From contig CAYNHT010000001.1 in assembly GCA_964397485.1 (NCBI GenBank), forward strand, positions 62,001 through 126,000: 64,000 nt of DNA, in the 5' to 3' direction. This stretch comes from CAYNHT01 sp964397485. Lineage in GTDB: Bacteria > Bacillota_I > Bacilli_A > RF39 > UBA660. Positions 27,703-37,187 of this stretch are shown here, piece after piece. Position 1 is the stretch's first letter; every line of letters begins with the position of its first letter. The position numbers and the translations under genes are program-made. The notes under the pieces were generated by a model. It did not search any database, was not told where the DNA came from, and saw only the letters and a list, made by a program, of their open reading frames with translations.

Positions 27703-28407
27703 ATGAAAGATTATTTTGAAAAATTATATAAAAATAGTGCGCAATCTTTTAAAAAAACAATGATAAGGAACCTTAAACAGAATAAAAAAATGTTTATAGT
27801 AACAGCAAATCCCGAAACTTTTATGTATGCTAAGAAAAAAAATGAATTTTCTGAGTTATTGTTAGATCCATGTACTACTTTAGTAGCGGATGGAATAGGA
27901 TTAGTAAAGGCAGCTAATTATTTAGGTTTTGAGATTGAAGAAAGAATTCCTGGAATTGATCTAGCAACTCACTTACTAAAACATGGTCATAGATTGAGAA
28001 AAACAATTTATTTATTCGGGGCAAGGCAGGAAGTTGTTGACCAGTTAATTGCCGCAGTTAAGGTAAAATATCCAAACTTAAATATCATTGGTAGTTCTAA
28101 TGGTTATGTAGAAAATAAAGATATAATTTTCAATGATATAAAGTCAAAAAAACCTGATATTATTTTAGTAGCAATGGGGATTCCTTTACAAGAAGAGTTA
28201 ATATATAAGCACTTATCAGATTTTGATAAAGGAATTTTCGTCGGAGTTGGTGGATCTTTTGATGTTATATGTGGTTACAAAAAAAGAGCGCCTAAAATAA
28301 TAAGAAAACTTAATTTAGAATGGTTGTATCGTCTTGTATCAGAGCCAACTCGTATAAAACGATTTTATTACAACAATATAAAGTTCTTCTTTTCTTTAAA
28401 AAAATAA
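27703..28407 (+). CDS. tagA: N-acetylmannosaminyltransferase TagA (WecG/CpsF family)
   Basis: 234-residue GT26 enzyme that adds ManNAc to undecaprenyl-PP-GlcNAc, forming the linkage unit of wall teichoic acid. Family motifs are VTANPETFMYAKK, VADGIGLVKAANYLG, RIPGIDLA, LFGARQEVV, VAMGIPLQEELI and GVGGSFDVICGYKKRAP, with the membrane-binding tail LEWLYRLVSEPTRIKR. The neighbouring UDP-GlcNAc 2-epimerase provides its UDP-ManNAc donor. tagO is not in the window. Confidence 0.9.
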   Translation: MKDYFEKLYKNSAQSFKKTMIRNLKQNKKMFIVTANPETFMYAKKKNEFSELLLDPCTTLVADGIGLVKAANYLGFEIEERIPGIDLATHLLKHGHRLRKTIYLFGARQEVVDQLIAAVKVKYPNLNIIGSSNGYVENKDIIFNDIKSKKPDIILVAMGIPLQEELIYKHLSDFDKGIFVGVGGSFDVICGYKKRAPKIIRKLNLEWLYRLVSEPTRIKRFYYNNIKFFFSLKK

Positions 28408-28430
28408 AATTATATTTAATGGGTGATTAA

Positions 28431-29543
28431 ATGATTAAGGTAATGGTAGTGTTTGGAACTAGACCAGAAGCTATCAAAATGGCTCCGTTAGTGAAAGAAT
28501 TATATTCTAGAAATGATATAGAAACAATTATCTGTGTTACTGCGCAACATCGTGAAATGTTGGATCAAGTTTTAGAAGCATTTCAGATAGTTCCGGACTA
28601 TGATTTAGATATTATGAGACACGGACAAACTTTGAGTGATATAACATCGAAAGTCTTAAAGGGTTTAGAACAGATCATTAAATCAGAATCACCTGATATT
28701 ATTTTAGTTCATGGTGATACCACAACTACTTTTGCGGGAGCACTTGCGGCTTATTATAACCATGTAGCAATAGGTCATGTGGAGGCAGGACTTAGAACAT
28801 GGGATAAATATTCCCCGTTTCCAGAAGAAATGAATCGTCAAATGGTTGGCGTTGTAGCAGATATGCATTTTGCTCCTACTAAAATGAGTGCCGATAATTT
28901 AATAAAAGAGGGTAAAGATATTAATAATATTTTTGTAACAGGTAATACCGCTATTGATGCTATGAAAACAACAATCAGAAATGATTATTATCATCCTATT
29001 TTTGATTGGCTTGGTGATAACAAAATGATTTTATTAACTGTTCATCGACGAGAAAATCTCGGAGATCCTATGCGAAATATTTTTAAGGCAATAAAACGTA
29101 TCGTTCAGGAATTCGAAAATATAAAAGTGTTATATCCAATTCATTTAAACCCTATTATTCGTAAAATTGCCAATGAAATTTTAGGCAATTGCAAAAATAT
29201 AAGATTAATAGAACCACTAGAAGTGATTGATTTTCATAACTTTATGAATAAATCGTATATTATTTTGACTGATAGTGGGGGTATACAAGAGGAAGCTCCA
29301 TCTTTAGGTAAACCGGTTTTAGTTTTTCGAGATACGACTGAAAGACCAGAGGGTATAGAAGCAGGCACTTTAAAATTAGCCGGAACGAAAAAGGAAACGA
29401 TATATCAGATGATTAAAGAATTATTAACAGATGATAATATGTATTATTCGATGAGTGAATCATCTAATCCATATGGTGATGGATATGCAAGCAAAAAAAT
29501 TACAGATGTTATAATTAATAGATTTAAAAATAAAAATATTTAA
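28431..29543 (+). CDS. mnaA: UDP-N-acetylglucosamine 2-epimerase
   Basis: 370-residue cytoplasmic enzyme that interconverts UDP-GlcNAc and UDP-ManNAc. Family motifs are FGTRPEAIKMAPL, TAQHREMLDQVL, VHGDTTTTFAGALAAYY, GHVEAGLRT, FPEEMNRQ, TVHRRENLGDP and TDSGGIQEEAPSLGKPVLVFRDTTERPEG. Length and motifs are those of the non-hydrolysing class. It stands 23 nt after tagA, a pairing that fits teichoic acid linkage-unit synthesis. Followed by a terminator. Confidence 0.95.
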   Translation: MIKVMVVFGTRPEAIKMAPLVKELYSRNDIETIICVTAQHREMLDQVLEAFQIVPDYDLDIMRHGQTLSDITSKVLKGLEQIIKSESPDIILVHGDTTTTFAGALAAYYNHVAIGHVEAGLRTWDKYSPFPEEMNRQMVGVVADMHFAPTKMSADNLIKEGKDINNIFVTGNTAIDAMKTTIRNDYYHPIFDWLGDNKMILLTVHRRENLGDPMRNIFKAIKRIVQEFENIKVLYPIHLNPIIRKIANEILGNCKNIRLIEPLEVIDFHNFMNKSYIILTDSGGIQEEAPSLGKPVLVFRDTTERPEGIEAGTLKLAGTKKETIYQMIKELLTDDNMYYSMSESSNPYGDGYASKKITDVIINRFKNKNI

Positions 29544-29546
29544 TTA

Positions 29547-29581
29547 AAAATAAACCATTATCAAAATATGGTTTATTTTTT
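29547..29581 (+). terminator. Terminator after mnaA
   Basis: Stem AAAATAAACCAT/ATGGTTTATTTT (29547-29558, 29568-29579) with a T run. Confidence 0.82.
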
Positions 29582-29662
29582 GTGTTTTTTATAAAAGATT
29601 TACATTTTTATCATAAGTTATAAGTAAATAGACTTGAAACCATTTATTTTAATGGCTTTATA

Positions 29663-29671
29663 TGATATAAT
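29663..29671 (+). promoter_or_regulatory. Extended -10 promoter
   Basis: TGATATAAT (TGnTATAAT) 31 nt before the ATG at 29703. It argues against the upstream in-frame TTG at 29634 as start. Confidence 0.6.
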
Positions 29672-29702
29672 TTTAGTAATTTTAGTTAGGTGGTGGAATG
29701 AT

Positions 29703-30869
29703 ATGAAATTACTTATAATAATGTTCAAATTTCATTTAAAAATTATATATATGATCTTAAAGTTTATTCCTACCAATTATAAAAAGATTGTTTTCATAAG
29801 TCGGCAATCAAATGTTAATACTTTAGATTTTAAGTTAATACAAACAGAAATAAAAAATAATAATAGTGATTACAGAATTGTTACTTTAACAAAAAAATTA
29901 AATAAAACAGTATTAGATTATGTGCTGTATTATTTTCATTTATATAGACAAATGTATCATTTGGCAACATCAAAAACCTGTATAATTGATTCTTATTGTA
30001 TTTGTGTTAGTGTTTTAAAACATAAAAAAAACTTAAAAGTAATTCAAATTTGGCATGCTTTGGGTGCTATAAAAAAATTTGGATATCAAACTTTAGATAA
30101 AGAATCGGGGCATGACAGAAAACTTGCCGAAGTAATGCAGATGCACCAAAATTACGATTATGTTGTATCCGGATCAAGGACAATGATTCCATATTTCAGC
30201 GAGGCGTTTAATGTTACTGCCAATAAATTTATTCCAATTGGTCTTCCTAGAATTGACTATTTAATTAATGACCGTAAACAAATTAAAAAGAGAATTTATA
30301 AAAAATATCCAAATATTAAAAGGAAAAAAGTTATTTTATATGTACCAACTTTTAGAAAAAACAAAGGAACACACGTTAGTAATTTGGTTAAAGCAATTGA
30401 TTTTAATGATTACAACTTAATTGTTAAAGCTCACCCAGGTAAAAATATTACATTAAAAAATAATAAGGTAATGTCTTGCCCTGAGTTTTCTTCGATTGAA
30501 TTATTATGTATTGCTGATTATATCATTACAGATTATTCAGCAATTTCTATTGAAGCATCTATTTTAGATAAGCCCATATATTTTTATTTATACGATTATA
30601 TAGAATATGAAGAAAAAAACGGGGTTAATGTGGATTTAAACAAAGAAATGCCAGGATGTGTATTTAAAAAATCTGATGAATTAATAAGAGCAATAAAAAA
30701 AGAAAAATATGATATGTCTTTATTGACTAAATTTAGAAATAAATATATAACTAATCAAACAGGAAATTCTGCTAAGTTATTAGCGCAATTAATTATATAT
30801 GATAAATTAGAGATTGGAAGTGACTTAATTGATGACAAGAACAAAGAAAAAATTTATCAAACCAATTAA
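29703..30869 (+). CDS. CDP-glycerol glycerophosphotransferase family protein
   Basis: 388-residue TagB/TagF-family enzyme. Motifs: QIWHALGAIKKFG, LIVKAHPGKN and YIITDYSAISIEASILDKPIYFYLYDY. It is the most divergent of the four paralogs here (WHAL instead of WHGT, and IEAS instead of FDF), so donor or acceptor may differ, for example ribitol-phosphate. The start is the ATG at 29703 after TAGGTGGTGG. It overlaps the next gene by 38 nt. Confidence 0.75.
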   Translation: MKLLIIMFKFHLKIIYMILKFIPTNYKKIVFISRQSNVNTLDFKLIQTEIKNNNSDYRIVTLTKKLNKTVLDYVLYYFHLYRQMYHLATSKTCIIDSYCICVSVLKHKKNLKVIQIWHALGAIKKFGYQTLDKESGHDRKLAEVMQMHQNYDYVVSGSRTMIPYFSEAFNVTANKFIPIGLPRIDYLINDRKQIKKRIYKKYPNIKRKKVILYVPTFRKNKGTHVSNLVKAIDFNDYNLIVKAHPGKNITLKNNKVMSCPEFSSIELLCIADYIITDYSAISIEASILDKPIYFYLYDYIEYEEKNGVNVDLNKEMPGCVFKKSDELIRAIKKEKYDMSLLTKFRNKYITNQTGNSAKLLAQLIIYDKLEIGSDLIDDKNKEKIYQTN

Positions 30870-32106
30870 AAAAATATGTACTGATATTTCTAAAAAAAAC
30901 ACTTTTTTCAGAAATTTATTTAGAGGATTTTTAAATTTAAAAAGATGGATTATGTACAAAAAAAACATGAAATTACCAGTCGATAATAATTTGGTAATAC
31001 TTGAGTCCTATATGGGTAGAAGTTATGCCTGTTCACCAAGAGCTATGTATGAAGAAATGATAGCCAACCCTAATTATAAAAATTTCAGGTTTGTGTGGGT
31101 TTTTAAAGAGCCCGGCAGCAAAACAAACCTACTATTGGATAATAATAGGACAACCATCGTAAAATATGGGACTAAAGAGTATTATAAAGCTTACGCAACT
31201 GCAAAATATTGGATTAGTAATTCGCGAATACCTGAACATATAGAAAAGAAAGAGAGTCAAGTTTATATTCAAACATGGCATGGTACTCCGCTAAAGAAGT
31301 TAGGCTTTGATATAAAAGTAGAGGGAGGAAATGCCCTTAATACTATTAAAGATATAAGAAATAAATATGAAACGGATGCATTAAGATATGACTATATGTT
31401 ATCACCATCTAGCTTTTGTACTGAAAAATTTACATCAGCATTTGATTTAAAAAGATTAAATAAAGAAAATATTATTGTTGAAAAAGGATATCCAAGAAAT
31501 GATTTTTTATTTAAATATACTAATGAAGATGTAGAGAAAATTAAAAAAAGCATAAGAATAAAAACAAATAAAAAAATAATTTTGTACGCCCCAACATGGC
31601 GAGATGATCAACATACTTCAGGAGTTGGGTATACATATCAATTAGGGATTGATTTTGATAAATTAAATGAAATATTTGGTAAAGATTACATTATTTTATT
31701 TAGAACCCATTATTTTGTATCAAACTCATTCGATTTTGATAAGTATAAGGGATTTATATATGATGTGTCACAATACGATGATATAAGTGAATTGTATATT
31801 ATCAGTGATATATTAATAACAGATTACTCAAGTGTATTTTTTGATTATGCTAATTTAAAAAGACCAATAATATTTTACATGTATGATTTAGATAGGTATC
31901 AAAATAAATTAAGAGATTTTTATTTTGATTTAAGCGAATTGCCCGGTCCGATTGTAAAGACTGAAGATATTTTAATTGAAGAGTTGAATAATATTGATAG
32001 TTATTTTTCTAGATACAATGCAAAATATGTAGAATTTAATAATAAATTTAATTATTTAGATGATGAAAAATCGAGTGAAAGAGTATGTGAAGAGGTGATT
32101 AAGTGA
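30832..32106 (+). CDS. CDP-glycerol glycerophosphotransferase family protein
   Basis: 424-residue TagF-like polyol-phosphate transferase. A basic N-terminal membrane-binding region (TKKKFIKPIKKICTDISKK) leads into YIQTWHGTPLKKLGFDI, YAPTWRDDQ, LFRTHYFVSN and LITDYSSVFFDYANLKRPIIFYMYDLDRY. The catalytic TWHGT and DYSSVFFD motifs are intact, whereas the usual HP of the C-terminal site is HY. The start is the ATG at 30832 inside the previous gene. A 4-nt overlap (GTGA) couples it to the HAD gene. Confidence 0.82.
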   Translation: MTRTKKKFIKPIKKICTDISKKNTFFRNLFRGFLNLKRWIMYKKNMKLPVDNNLVILESYMGRSYACSPRAMYEEMIANPNYKNFRFVWVFKEPGSKTNLLLDNNRTTIVKYGTKEYYKAYATAKYWISNSRIPEHIEKKESQVYIQTWHGTPLKKLGFDIKVEGGNALNTIKDIRNKYETDALRYDYMLSPSSFCTEKFTSAFDLKRLNKENIIVEKGYPRNDFLFKYTNEDVEKIKKSIRIKTNKKIILYAPTWRDDQHTSGVGYTYQLGIDFDKLNEIFGKDYIILFRTHYFVSNSFDFDKYKGFIYDVSQYDDISELYIISDILITDYSSVFFDYANLKRPIIFYMYDLDRYQNKLRDFYFDLSELPGPIVKTEDILIEELNNIDSYFSRYNAKYVEFNNKFNYLDDEKSSERVCEEVIK

Positions 32107-34067
32107 ATAAGTCGCGTATAAAAAAACAAAGAGAAAGTATTGAAACATTGGTAAATAGATTATTAGATTATGACATTATATCTTTTGATATTTTTGACAC
32201 TTTAATTCTTAGGCCATTTACTAAGCCAACAGATTTATTTCGAGTCCTTAGTCCAAAGTATAATGTTGTAAACTTTGCAAACTACCGAATAACGGCTGAA
32301 AGAAATTTAAGAAAGAAGAAATTGAAAGAATATGGGCATAGAGAAGTAACACTTGAAGAAATTTATAATGAATTATATAAATCATTGGGAATCGATAAAA
32401 AAGAGGGGTTTAATAATGAATTCGAGGCAGAATTTAATTTTTGTTATGCAAATCCTTACATGAAAGCTGTTTTTGACAGATTGTTACAAGAAGGTAAAGA
32501 AATAATAATAATTTCTGATATGTATATTAGAAAAGAATATATGGCAAAAATCTTAGAAAATTGTGGATATACGGGATATTCTAAATTATATGTTAGCTGT
32601 GATTATAAAGTTAGTAAAAGAAATGGTGAATTGTATAAACTTGTAGATGAGGAATATGTAAAAGATAAAAAAATTATCCATATAGGCGATAAAAAAGATG
32701 TCGACTTAAAGAAACCAAGAGAATATGGTTGGCATTCCCTTCATTATCCTTCGGTTGTTGATGTAGGTAAAGATTATCATAGTGAAATGTCAAATACTGT
32801 AGGTAGTTTTTATAATGCTATTGTTAATAATTATTTTAATAACGGAATTTTAAATGACTCACCATATAATGATGTTAATTATTATTATGGTTTTGTATAT
32901 AGTGGTTTAAACATTTTAGGTTATGTAAATTGGATACATGAATATGCGGTTCAAAATAAAATGGATAAAATTTTGTTCCTTGCAAGGGATGGATATATTT
33001 TGCAAAAGGTATATGACTTATTATTTGATGATATTCCAACTGAATATGTTCTGTGGTCTCGTCATGCGACTCTTAAAACCATTGGCAACAAGGATATAGA
33101 AAGATATGTATGGCAATTTGTTACTCGAAGAGTAAAAGCAAATCGAGAAATAACAATAATTGAAATATTAAAGGATATGCATCTAGAATCCTTAGTAGAT
33201 AAGTTTTCTATACAAAATATTGATGTTGAAACTCGTTTTACAAGTAAAACGAAGAAGATATTTATGGATGTAATAAAAGAAAATTCTAATATTGTTAAAA
33301 GCCTTTGTAATAATTATTCTGATGCTGCAAAAACATATTTCGCACCATTTGTTGAAGGGTGCAAAAATGTATGTATTGTTGATGTTGGTTATCGTGCTAG
33401 TGGAGCAATTGCATTAAAACAACTGTTTGAAAATGATTGGGAATTTAATTGCAAAGTAACTGCATTAATTAATTTTGGAATAGTAAAAAAAGATTCTTTT
33501 GATGATACATATGCGCTTAATAACGATGTTATTTCTTATACTTTTTCTGATCTTATAAACAGTGATTTATATTTCAATAAGGACACAATGTTGTTGAATA
33601 TTGGAGTAATTGAAATTTTAATAAGTTCTGCTCCGACCCCTTCGTTTCTATATTTTGATTTCGATGAAACCAAAGAAGTAGTACCAGTCTTTAGTAGACC
33701 AGAGGTTGAAAATTATGATAGAATAAATCTTATACATCAAGGTATAATTGATTTTGTTAGAGAGTATATGTTACACGCCAATAAATATAAGTTCTTACTT
33801 AACATACCTAGTCGTGATTCGTTTATGCCATTAAAAAAATTATTTTCTGGTGAAGGATACCGAGCTTTCAAAAAAGACTATACAGATTTTAGTTATTCTT
33901 ATATGGTCGGTGGAATTGAAGGTTCAAACATTAATACATTTGGTAAAATGTGTAATTTTATTGAAAAAGAAAATAGAAGAAAAAAAAGTTTTTTAAGAAG
34001 AACTTATTCGTTCTCAAAAAGGAAATTAAGAAAGATTGTTAGAAAAATTAGACGGAGGGATAAATAA
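32103..34067 (+). CDS. HAD-superfamily protein of surface polysaccharide loci
   Basis: 654-residue cytoplasmic protein. The N-terminal 240 residues are a HAD phosphatase-type domain: SFDIFDTLILR (motif I with two Asp), IIISDMYI (motif II), KVSKRNGELY, and IIHIGDKKDVDLKKP (motif IV). The remaining about 400 residues are a conserved C-terminal region of unknown fold (LFLARDGYILQKVYDLL, VDVGYRASGAIALKQL) as in COG5610-type predicted hydrolases. It starts with GTG at 32103 behind GAGGTGATT. Its position among glycerol-phosphate transferases suggests a role in polymer modification or precursor dephosphorylation; substrate unknown. Confidence 0.75.
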   Translation: MNKSRIKKQRESIETLVNRLLDYDIISFDIFDTLILRPFTKPTDLFRVLSPKYNVVNFANYRITAERNLRKKKLKEYGHREVTLEEIYNELYKSLGIDKKEGFNNEFEAEFNFCYANPYMKAVFDRLLQEGKEIIIISDMYIRKEYMAKILENCGYTGYSKLYVSCDYKVSKRNGELYKLVDEEYVKDKKIIHIGDKKDVDLKKPREYGWHSLHYPSVVDVGKDYHSEMSNTVGSFYNAIVNNYFNNGILNDSPYNDVNYYYGFVYSGLNILGYVNWIHEYAVQNKMDKILFLARDGYILQKVYDLLFDDIPTEYVLWSRHATLKTIGNKDIERYVWQFVTRRVKANREITIIEILKDMHLESLVDKFSIQNIDVETRFTSKTKKIFMDVIKENSNIVKSLCNNYSDAAKTYFAPFVEGCKNVCIVDVGYRASGAIALKQLFENDWEFNCKVTALINFGIVKKDSFDDTYALNNDVISYTFSDLINSDLYFNKDTMLLNIGVIEILISSAPTPSFLYFDFDETKEVVPVFSRPEVENYDRINLIHQGIIDFVREYMLHANKYKFLLNIPSRDSFMPLKKLFSGEGYRAFKKDYTDFSYSYMVGGIEGSNINTFGKMCNFIEKENRRKKSFLRRTYSFSKRKLRKIVRKIRRRDK

Positions 34068-36100
34068 TGAATAATAAAATTAATTTAAATGTAGATAAAG
34101 ATTTAAAACTTGAAAATAAAATTTTGCAGGCAACTTTGAAGTCTACCGAAAAAAGAGTTATTGAACTTCAAAAACAAAATTTGAAACTTCAACAAAAATA
34201 TGATAGAGTAGTCAAATCTTTACCATGGAGAATTACTAAGCCGTTTCGTTTTTTAAAAAAGAAATTAAAAAAAATACCTTTAAAGAAACTACGTAGAAAA
34301 ATTCATGACTTAAGAATCCGTTTCTTATATACAAAATATTATGAAAATGAAAAAATCAAAACTAATAATATTTTAGTTCAATGTTACGCTGGAAATAATT
34401 TTTCAGGAAATGTTTACTACATGGTTATGGACCTTTTGAAAAATAATAAATATGGGAATTTTAATGTATTTGTAGCAACCACAAAAGAGGATTTAGTTGC
34501 TACTAAAAAAAATTTCAGACATAAAAGTATGAAAAAAATAAAGTTTATAATAATTGGTAGTTCCGAATATTGTAGATTGCTAGCTAATTCTAAGTATCTT
34601 ATAAATAACGCTTCTTTTCCTCCGTATTTTATAAAGAAAGAAGGGCAAATTTATATCAACCCATGGCATGGTACGCCTTTAAAAGGATTGGGTCGTAGTA
34701 TCAAAGACGCACCAAATGAGATTGGAAATCACCAAAGAAATTTTATGATGGCTGATTTTTTGCTATATCCTAATTATTATACCTTTGAAAACATGAAACG
34801 CGATTATATGTTAGATAATATTTTTAATGGAAAATATATAATATCGGGATATCCAAGAAATTCTATATTTTTTGATAGCCAAGCAAGAAATTCATTAAAA
34901 AAAGACCTTGATCTTAAAAACAAAGAAATTATTGTTTATATGCCAACATGGAGAAGGAATACTTCAAAAGAAAAATATGATTATCATTATGGAAAAATAA
35001 TGTCACTACTAAAAAATTTGGATAAAAACCTTAAAGATAATCAAGTTTTATATGTAAAACTTCATAATCTAATGGAATCTACATTAGATTATGAAAATTT
35101 CAAGCGCATCAAACCTTTCCCGAATGGCTATGAGACCTATGAAATTCTTAATCTAGCTGACTGTTTAATCACTGATTATTCGAGTGTATTCTTTGATTTT
35201 GCAAACACTCGAAAAAAGATTGTTTTATATGCTTACGACTTAAAGGAATATATGGATGGTAGAAGCATTTACTTTAATCTTGAAGATTTACCTTTTCCAA
35301 TTGTTGATAACGAAATAGATTTATTAAATGAGGTTAAAAACGTCAATAAATTTACGATGTATAATGATTTTATTAAAAAGTTTTGTTCTTATGATAGTAT
35401 CAATAATACTTCAAAATTATTGAATTATATCTTTCAAAATAAGGTTGAAAGATTAGAAGTTATTGGATCTGGAAAATATAAAAATAATAAAGAAAATGTA
35501 TTGATATATGCGGGTGGACTTAATAATTGTATGACTACATCTACGTTGTTTGAAATTATTGATAACATTGATCTAGAAAAAAGAAATTATTATTTAACTT
35601 TTTACAAGACGAGAGTTGAAAGACATAAACTAAAAATCAACGATCTTTCTGAAAAAATTAATTATCTAACAATTCAAGGTTCAGCTAATTGGCTTTTCTC
35701 TGAATTTGTAAGTTATTTATTATATTATAAATTTGGTTTTTCTAATAAGTATATTAATAAAAAACTGGATAAGGCTTATACAAGAGAAGCCAAAAGATTA
35801 TATTGTCATATAAACTTTAGCCATGTTGTGCATTACGCTGGAAAATCAACTTCTATTTTAAATTTATTCGCACATATAAAAGGTAGAAAGCACTTGTTTG
35901 TTAGTCATTCTAAATTTACCAATAGCTATATAAGATCATTTAAATTATATAATCAGAAATATGATGAAATTATTACGATGAATAATCAGGTTGTCAATAA
36001 ATTAAAAAAATGTGATCATAAACTTAATTCAAGTAAGGTTTATAATCTTTCAAATAAGGATAATGCGGTTGCCGACTTTGAAAAAATGCTTAGTCAATAA
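34067..36100 (+). CDS. TagF-like glycerophosphotransferase with extra C-terminal domain
   Basis: 677-residue protein. An N-terminal coiled coil (about residues 10-50) ends in LPWRITKPFRFLKKKLKK, a membrane-association segment common in surface glycosyltransferases. The CDP-glycerol transferase domain (about 100-460) has NPWHGTPLKGLGRSI, YMPTWRRN, YVKLHNLMES and LITDYSSVFFDFANTRKKIVLYAYDL. A further about 220 residues (VLIYAGGLNNCMTTSTLFEII onward) resemble another GT-B half and probably make a bifunctional or processive enzyme. It overlaps the HAD stop by one base. Confidence 0.78.
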   Translation: MNNKINLNVDKDLKLENKILQATLKSTEKRVIELQKQNLKLQQKYDRVVKSLPWRITKPFRFLKKKLKKIPLKKLRRKIHDLRIRFLYTKYYENEKIKTNNILVQCYAGNNFSGNVYYMVMDLLKNNKYGNFNVFVATTKEDLVATKKNFRHKSMKKIKFIIIGSSEYCRLLANSKYLINNASFPPYFIKKEGQIYINPWHGTPLKGLGRSIKDAPNEIGNHQRNFMMADFLLYPNYYTFENMKRDYMLDNIFNGKYIISGYPRNSIFFDSQARNSLKKDLDLKNKEIIVYMPTWRRNTSKEKYDYHYGKIMSLLKNLDKNLKDNQVLYVKLHNLMESTLDYENFKRIKPFPNGYETYEILNLADCLITDYSSVFFDFANTRKKIVLYAYDLKEYMDGRSIYFNLEDLPFPIVDNEIDLLNEVKNVNKFTMYNDFIKKFCSYDSINNTSKLLNYIFQNKVERLEVIGSGKYKNNKENVLIYAGGLNNCMTTSTLFEIIDNIDLEKRNYYLTFYKTRVERHKLKINDLSEKINYLTIQGSANWLFSEFVSYLLYYKFGFSNKYINKKLDKAYTREAKRLYCHINFSHVVHYAGKSTSILNLFAHIKGRKHLFVSHSKFTNSYIRSFKLYNQKYDEIITMNNQVVNKLKKCDHKLNSSKVYNLSNKDNAVADFEKMLSQ

Positions 36101-36153
36101 TTTTTTACAGAGATAATATAATATTGATTTTTAAAATGTAAAGGATGTGTTTT

Positions 36154-37101
36154 ATGAAATTATCAATAGTAGTTCCTTGTTATAACGAAGAAGAAAACGT
36201 TAGATTATTCTATAATGAAGTAGTTAAAATATTTAAAAAGAAAAAAATAAACTATGAGATTATATTTATTAATGATGGGAGTTCTGATCGTACAATTAAG
36301 GTGTTAAAAGATATTTCTTCAAATGCTAAAGAAAATATTAAAGTGATTAATTTTTCCCGTAATTTTGGTAAAGAAGCTGCAATGTATGCAGGTCTTAAGG
36401 AATCTAAGGGAAAATATGTTTCTATTATTGATGCTGATTTGCAACAAAAACCTTCTTTAATATTAGATATGTTACAAATATTAGAGAGTGATGATGAATT
36501 TGATAGTGTAGCAACTTATCAAGAAAAGCGTAAAGAAAAATTTTTACGAAGAACATTTTCAAATTTGTTTTATAAAGTGATTAATAAAGTATCGGATGTA
36601 AAATTTGTAGATGGTGCTAGTGACTTTAGGCTATTTAGAAGAAATATGGTGAATTCTATAATTGAAATGAATGAGTATTATAGATTCTCTAAAGGTATTT
36701 TCTCCTGGGTTGGATTTAATACCTATTATATGCCTTATGAGGTTGATAAAAGGGCTACAGGTGATTCTAAATGGTCTTTTACTAAATTATTTAGCTATGC
36801 CCTAGATGGGATTATTTCTTTTTCTACTAGGCCACTTACTCTTGCTACTTTATTAGGAATAATAATTTCATTATTTTCTTTTACATATTTAGCTATAATA
36901 ATTATTCAAACAGTTATATATGGCATTGATGTTCCGGGTTATGCGTCACTTTTAGTAACGGTACTTTTACTTGGAGGAATTCAACTATTTGCACTGGGCA
37001 TAATTGGTGAATATCTAGCACGTACCTATGTAGAAACTAAGAGACGACCAATTTATATTGCAAAAGAAATTATTGAAAATAATAAAAAAGAAAGTAATTA
37101 A
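36154..37101 (+). CDS. GtrB-type bactoprenol-phosphate glycosyltransferase
   Basis: 315-residue GT2 enzyme that moves a sugar from an NDP-sugar to undecaprenyl phosphate, supplying lipid-linked sugar for decoration outside the membrane. The GT2 core shows VVPCYNEEENVRLF, FINDGSSDRT, NFSRNFGKEAAMYAG and IDADLQQKP. Two C-terminal helices are followed by GIIGEYLARTYVETKRRPIYI, the GtrB/DPM signature. The start is the ATG at 36154; the ATG at 36145 touches the AAAGG ribosome site. A TATAAT at 36117-36122 may give it its own promoter. No GtrA or GtrC partner is seen. Confidence 0.88.
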   Translation: MKLSIVVPCYNEEENVRLFYNEVVKIFKKKKINYEIIFINDGSSDRTIKVLKDISSNAKENIKVINFSRNFGKEAAMYAGLKESKGKYVSIIDADLQQKPSLILDMLQILESDDEFDSVATYQEKRKEKFLRRTFSNLFYKVINKVSDVKFVDGASDFRLFRRNMVNSIIEMNEYYRFSKGIFSWVGFNTYYMPYEVDKRATGDSKWSFTKLFSYALDGIISFSTRPLTLATLLGIIISLFSFTYLAIIIIQTVIYGIDVPGYASLLVTVLLLGGIQLFALGIIGEYLARTYVETKRRPIYIAKEIIENNKKESN

Positions 37102-37153
37102 TCTTTTTGTTTTTCATATAATATAAGGGTAAAAATGTTTTACTTTACACAAG

Positions 37154-37181
37154 TTGACAAATCTTAAAAATATGGTATAAT
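37154..37181 (+). promoter_or_regulatory. Strong promoter of the OLE-like RNA
   Basis: Consensus TTGACA (37154-37159), 16-nt spacer, extended -10 TGGTATAAT (TATAAT 37176-37181). No ORF follows for over 600 nt, so it drives a non-coding transcript. Confidence 0.93.
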
Positions 37182-37187
37182 GTTTTA

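Noticed and set aside
29634..29702. TTG start at 29634 for the glycerophosphotransferase-type gene
   Set aside because: It lies upstream of a TGATATAAT promoter and has no ribosome site; the ATG at 29703 has TAGGTGGTGG before it.
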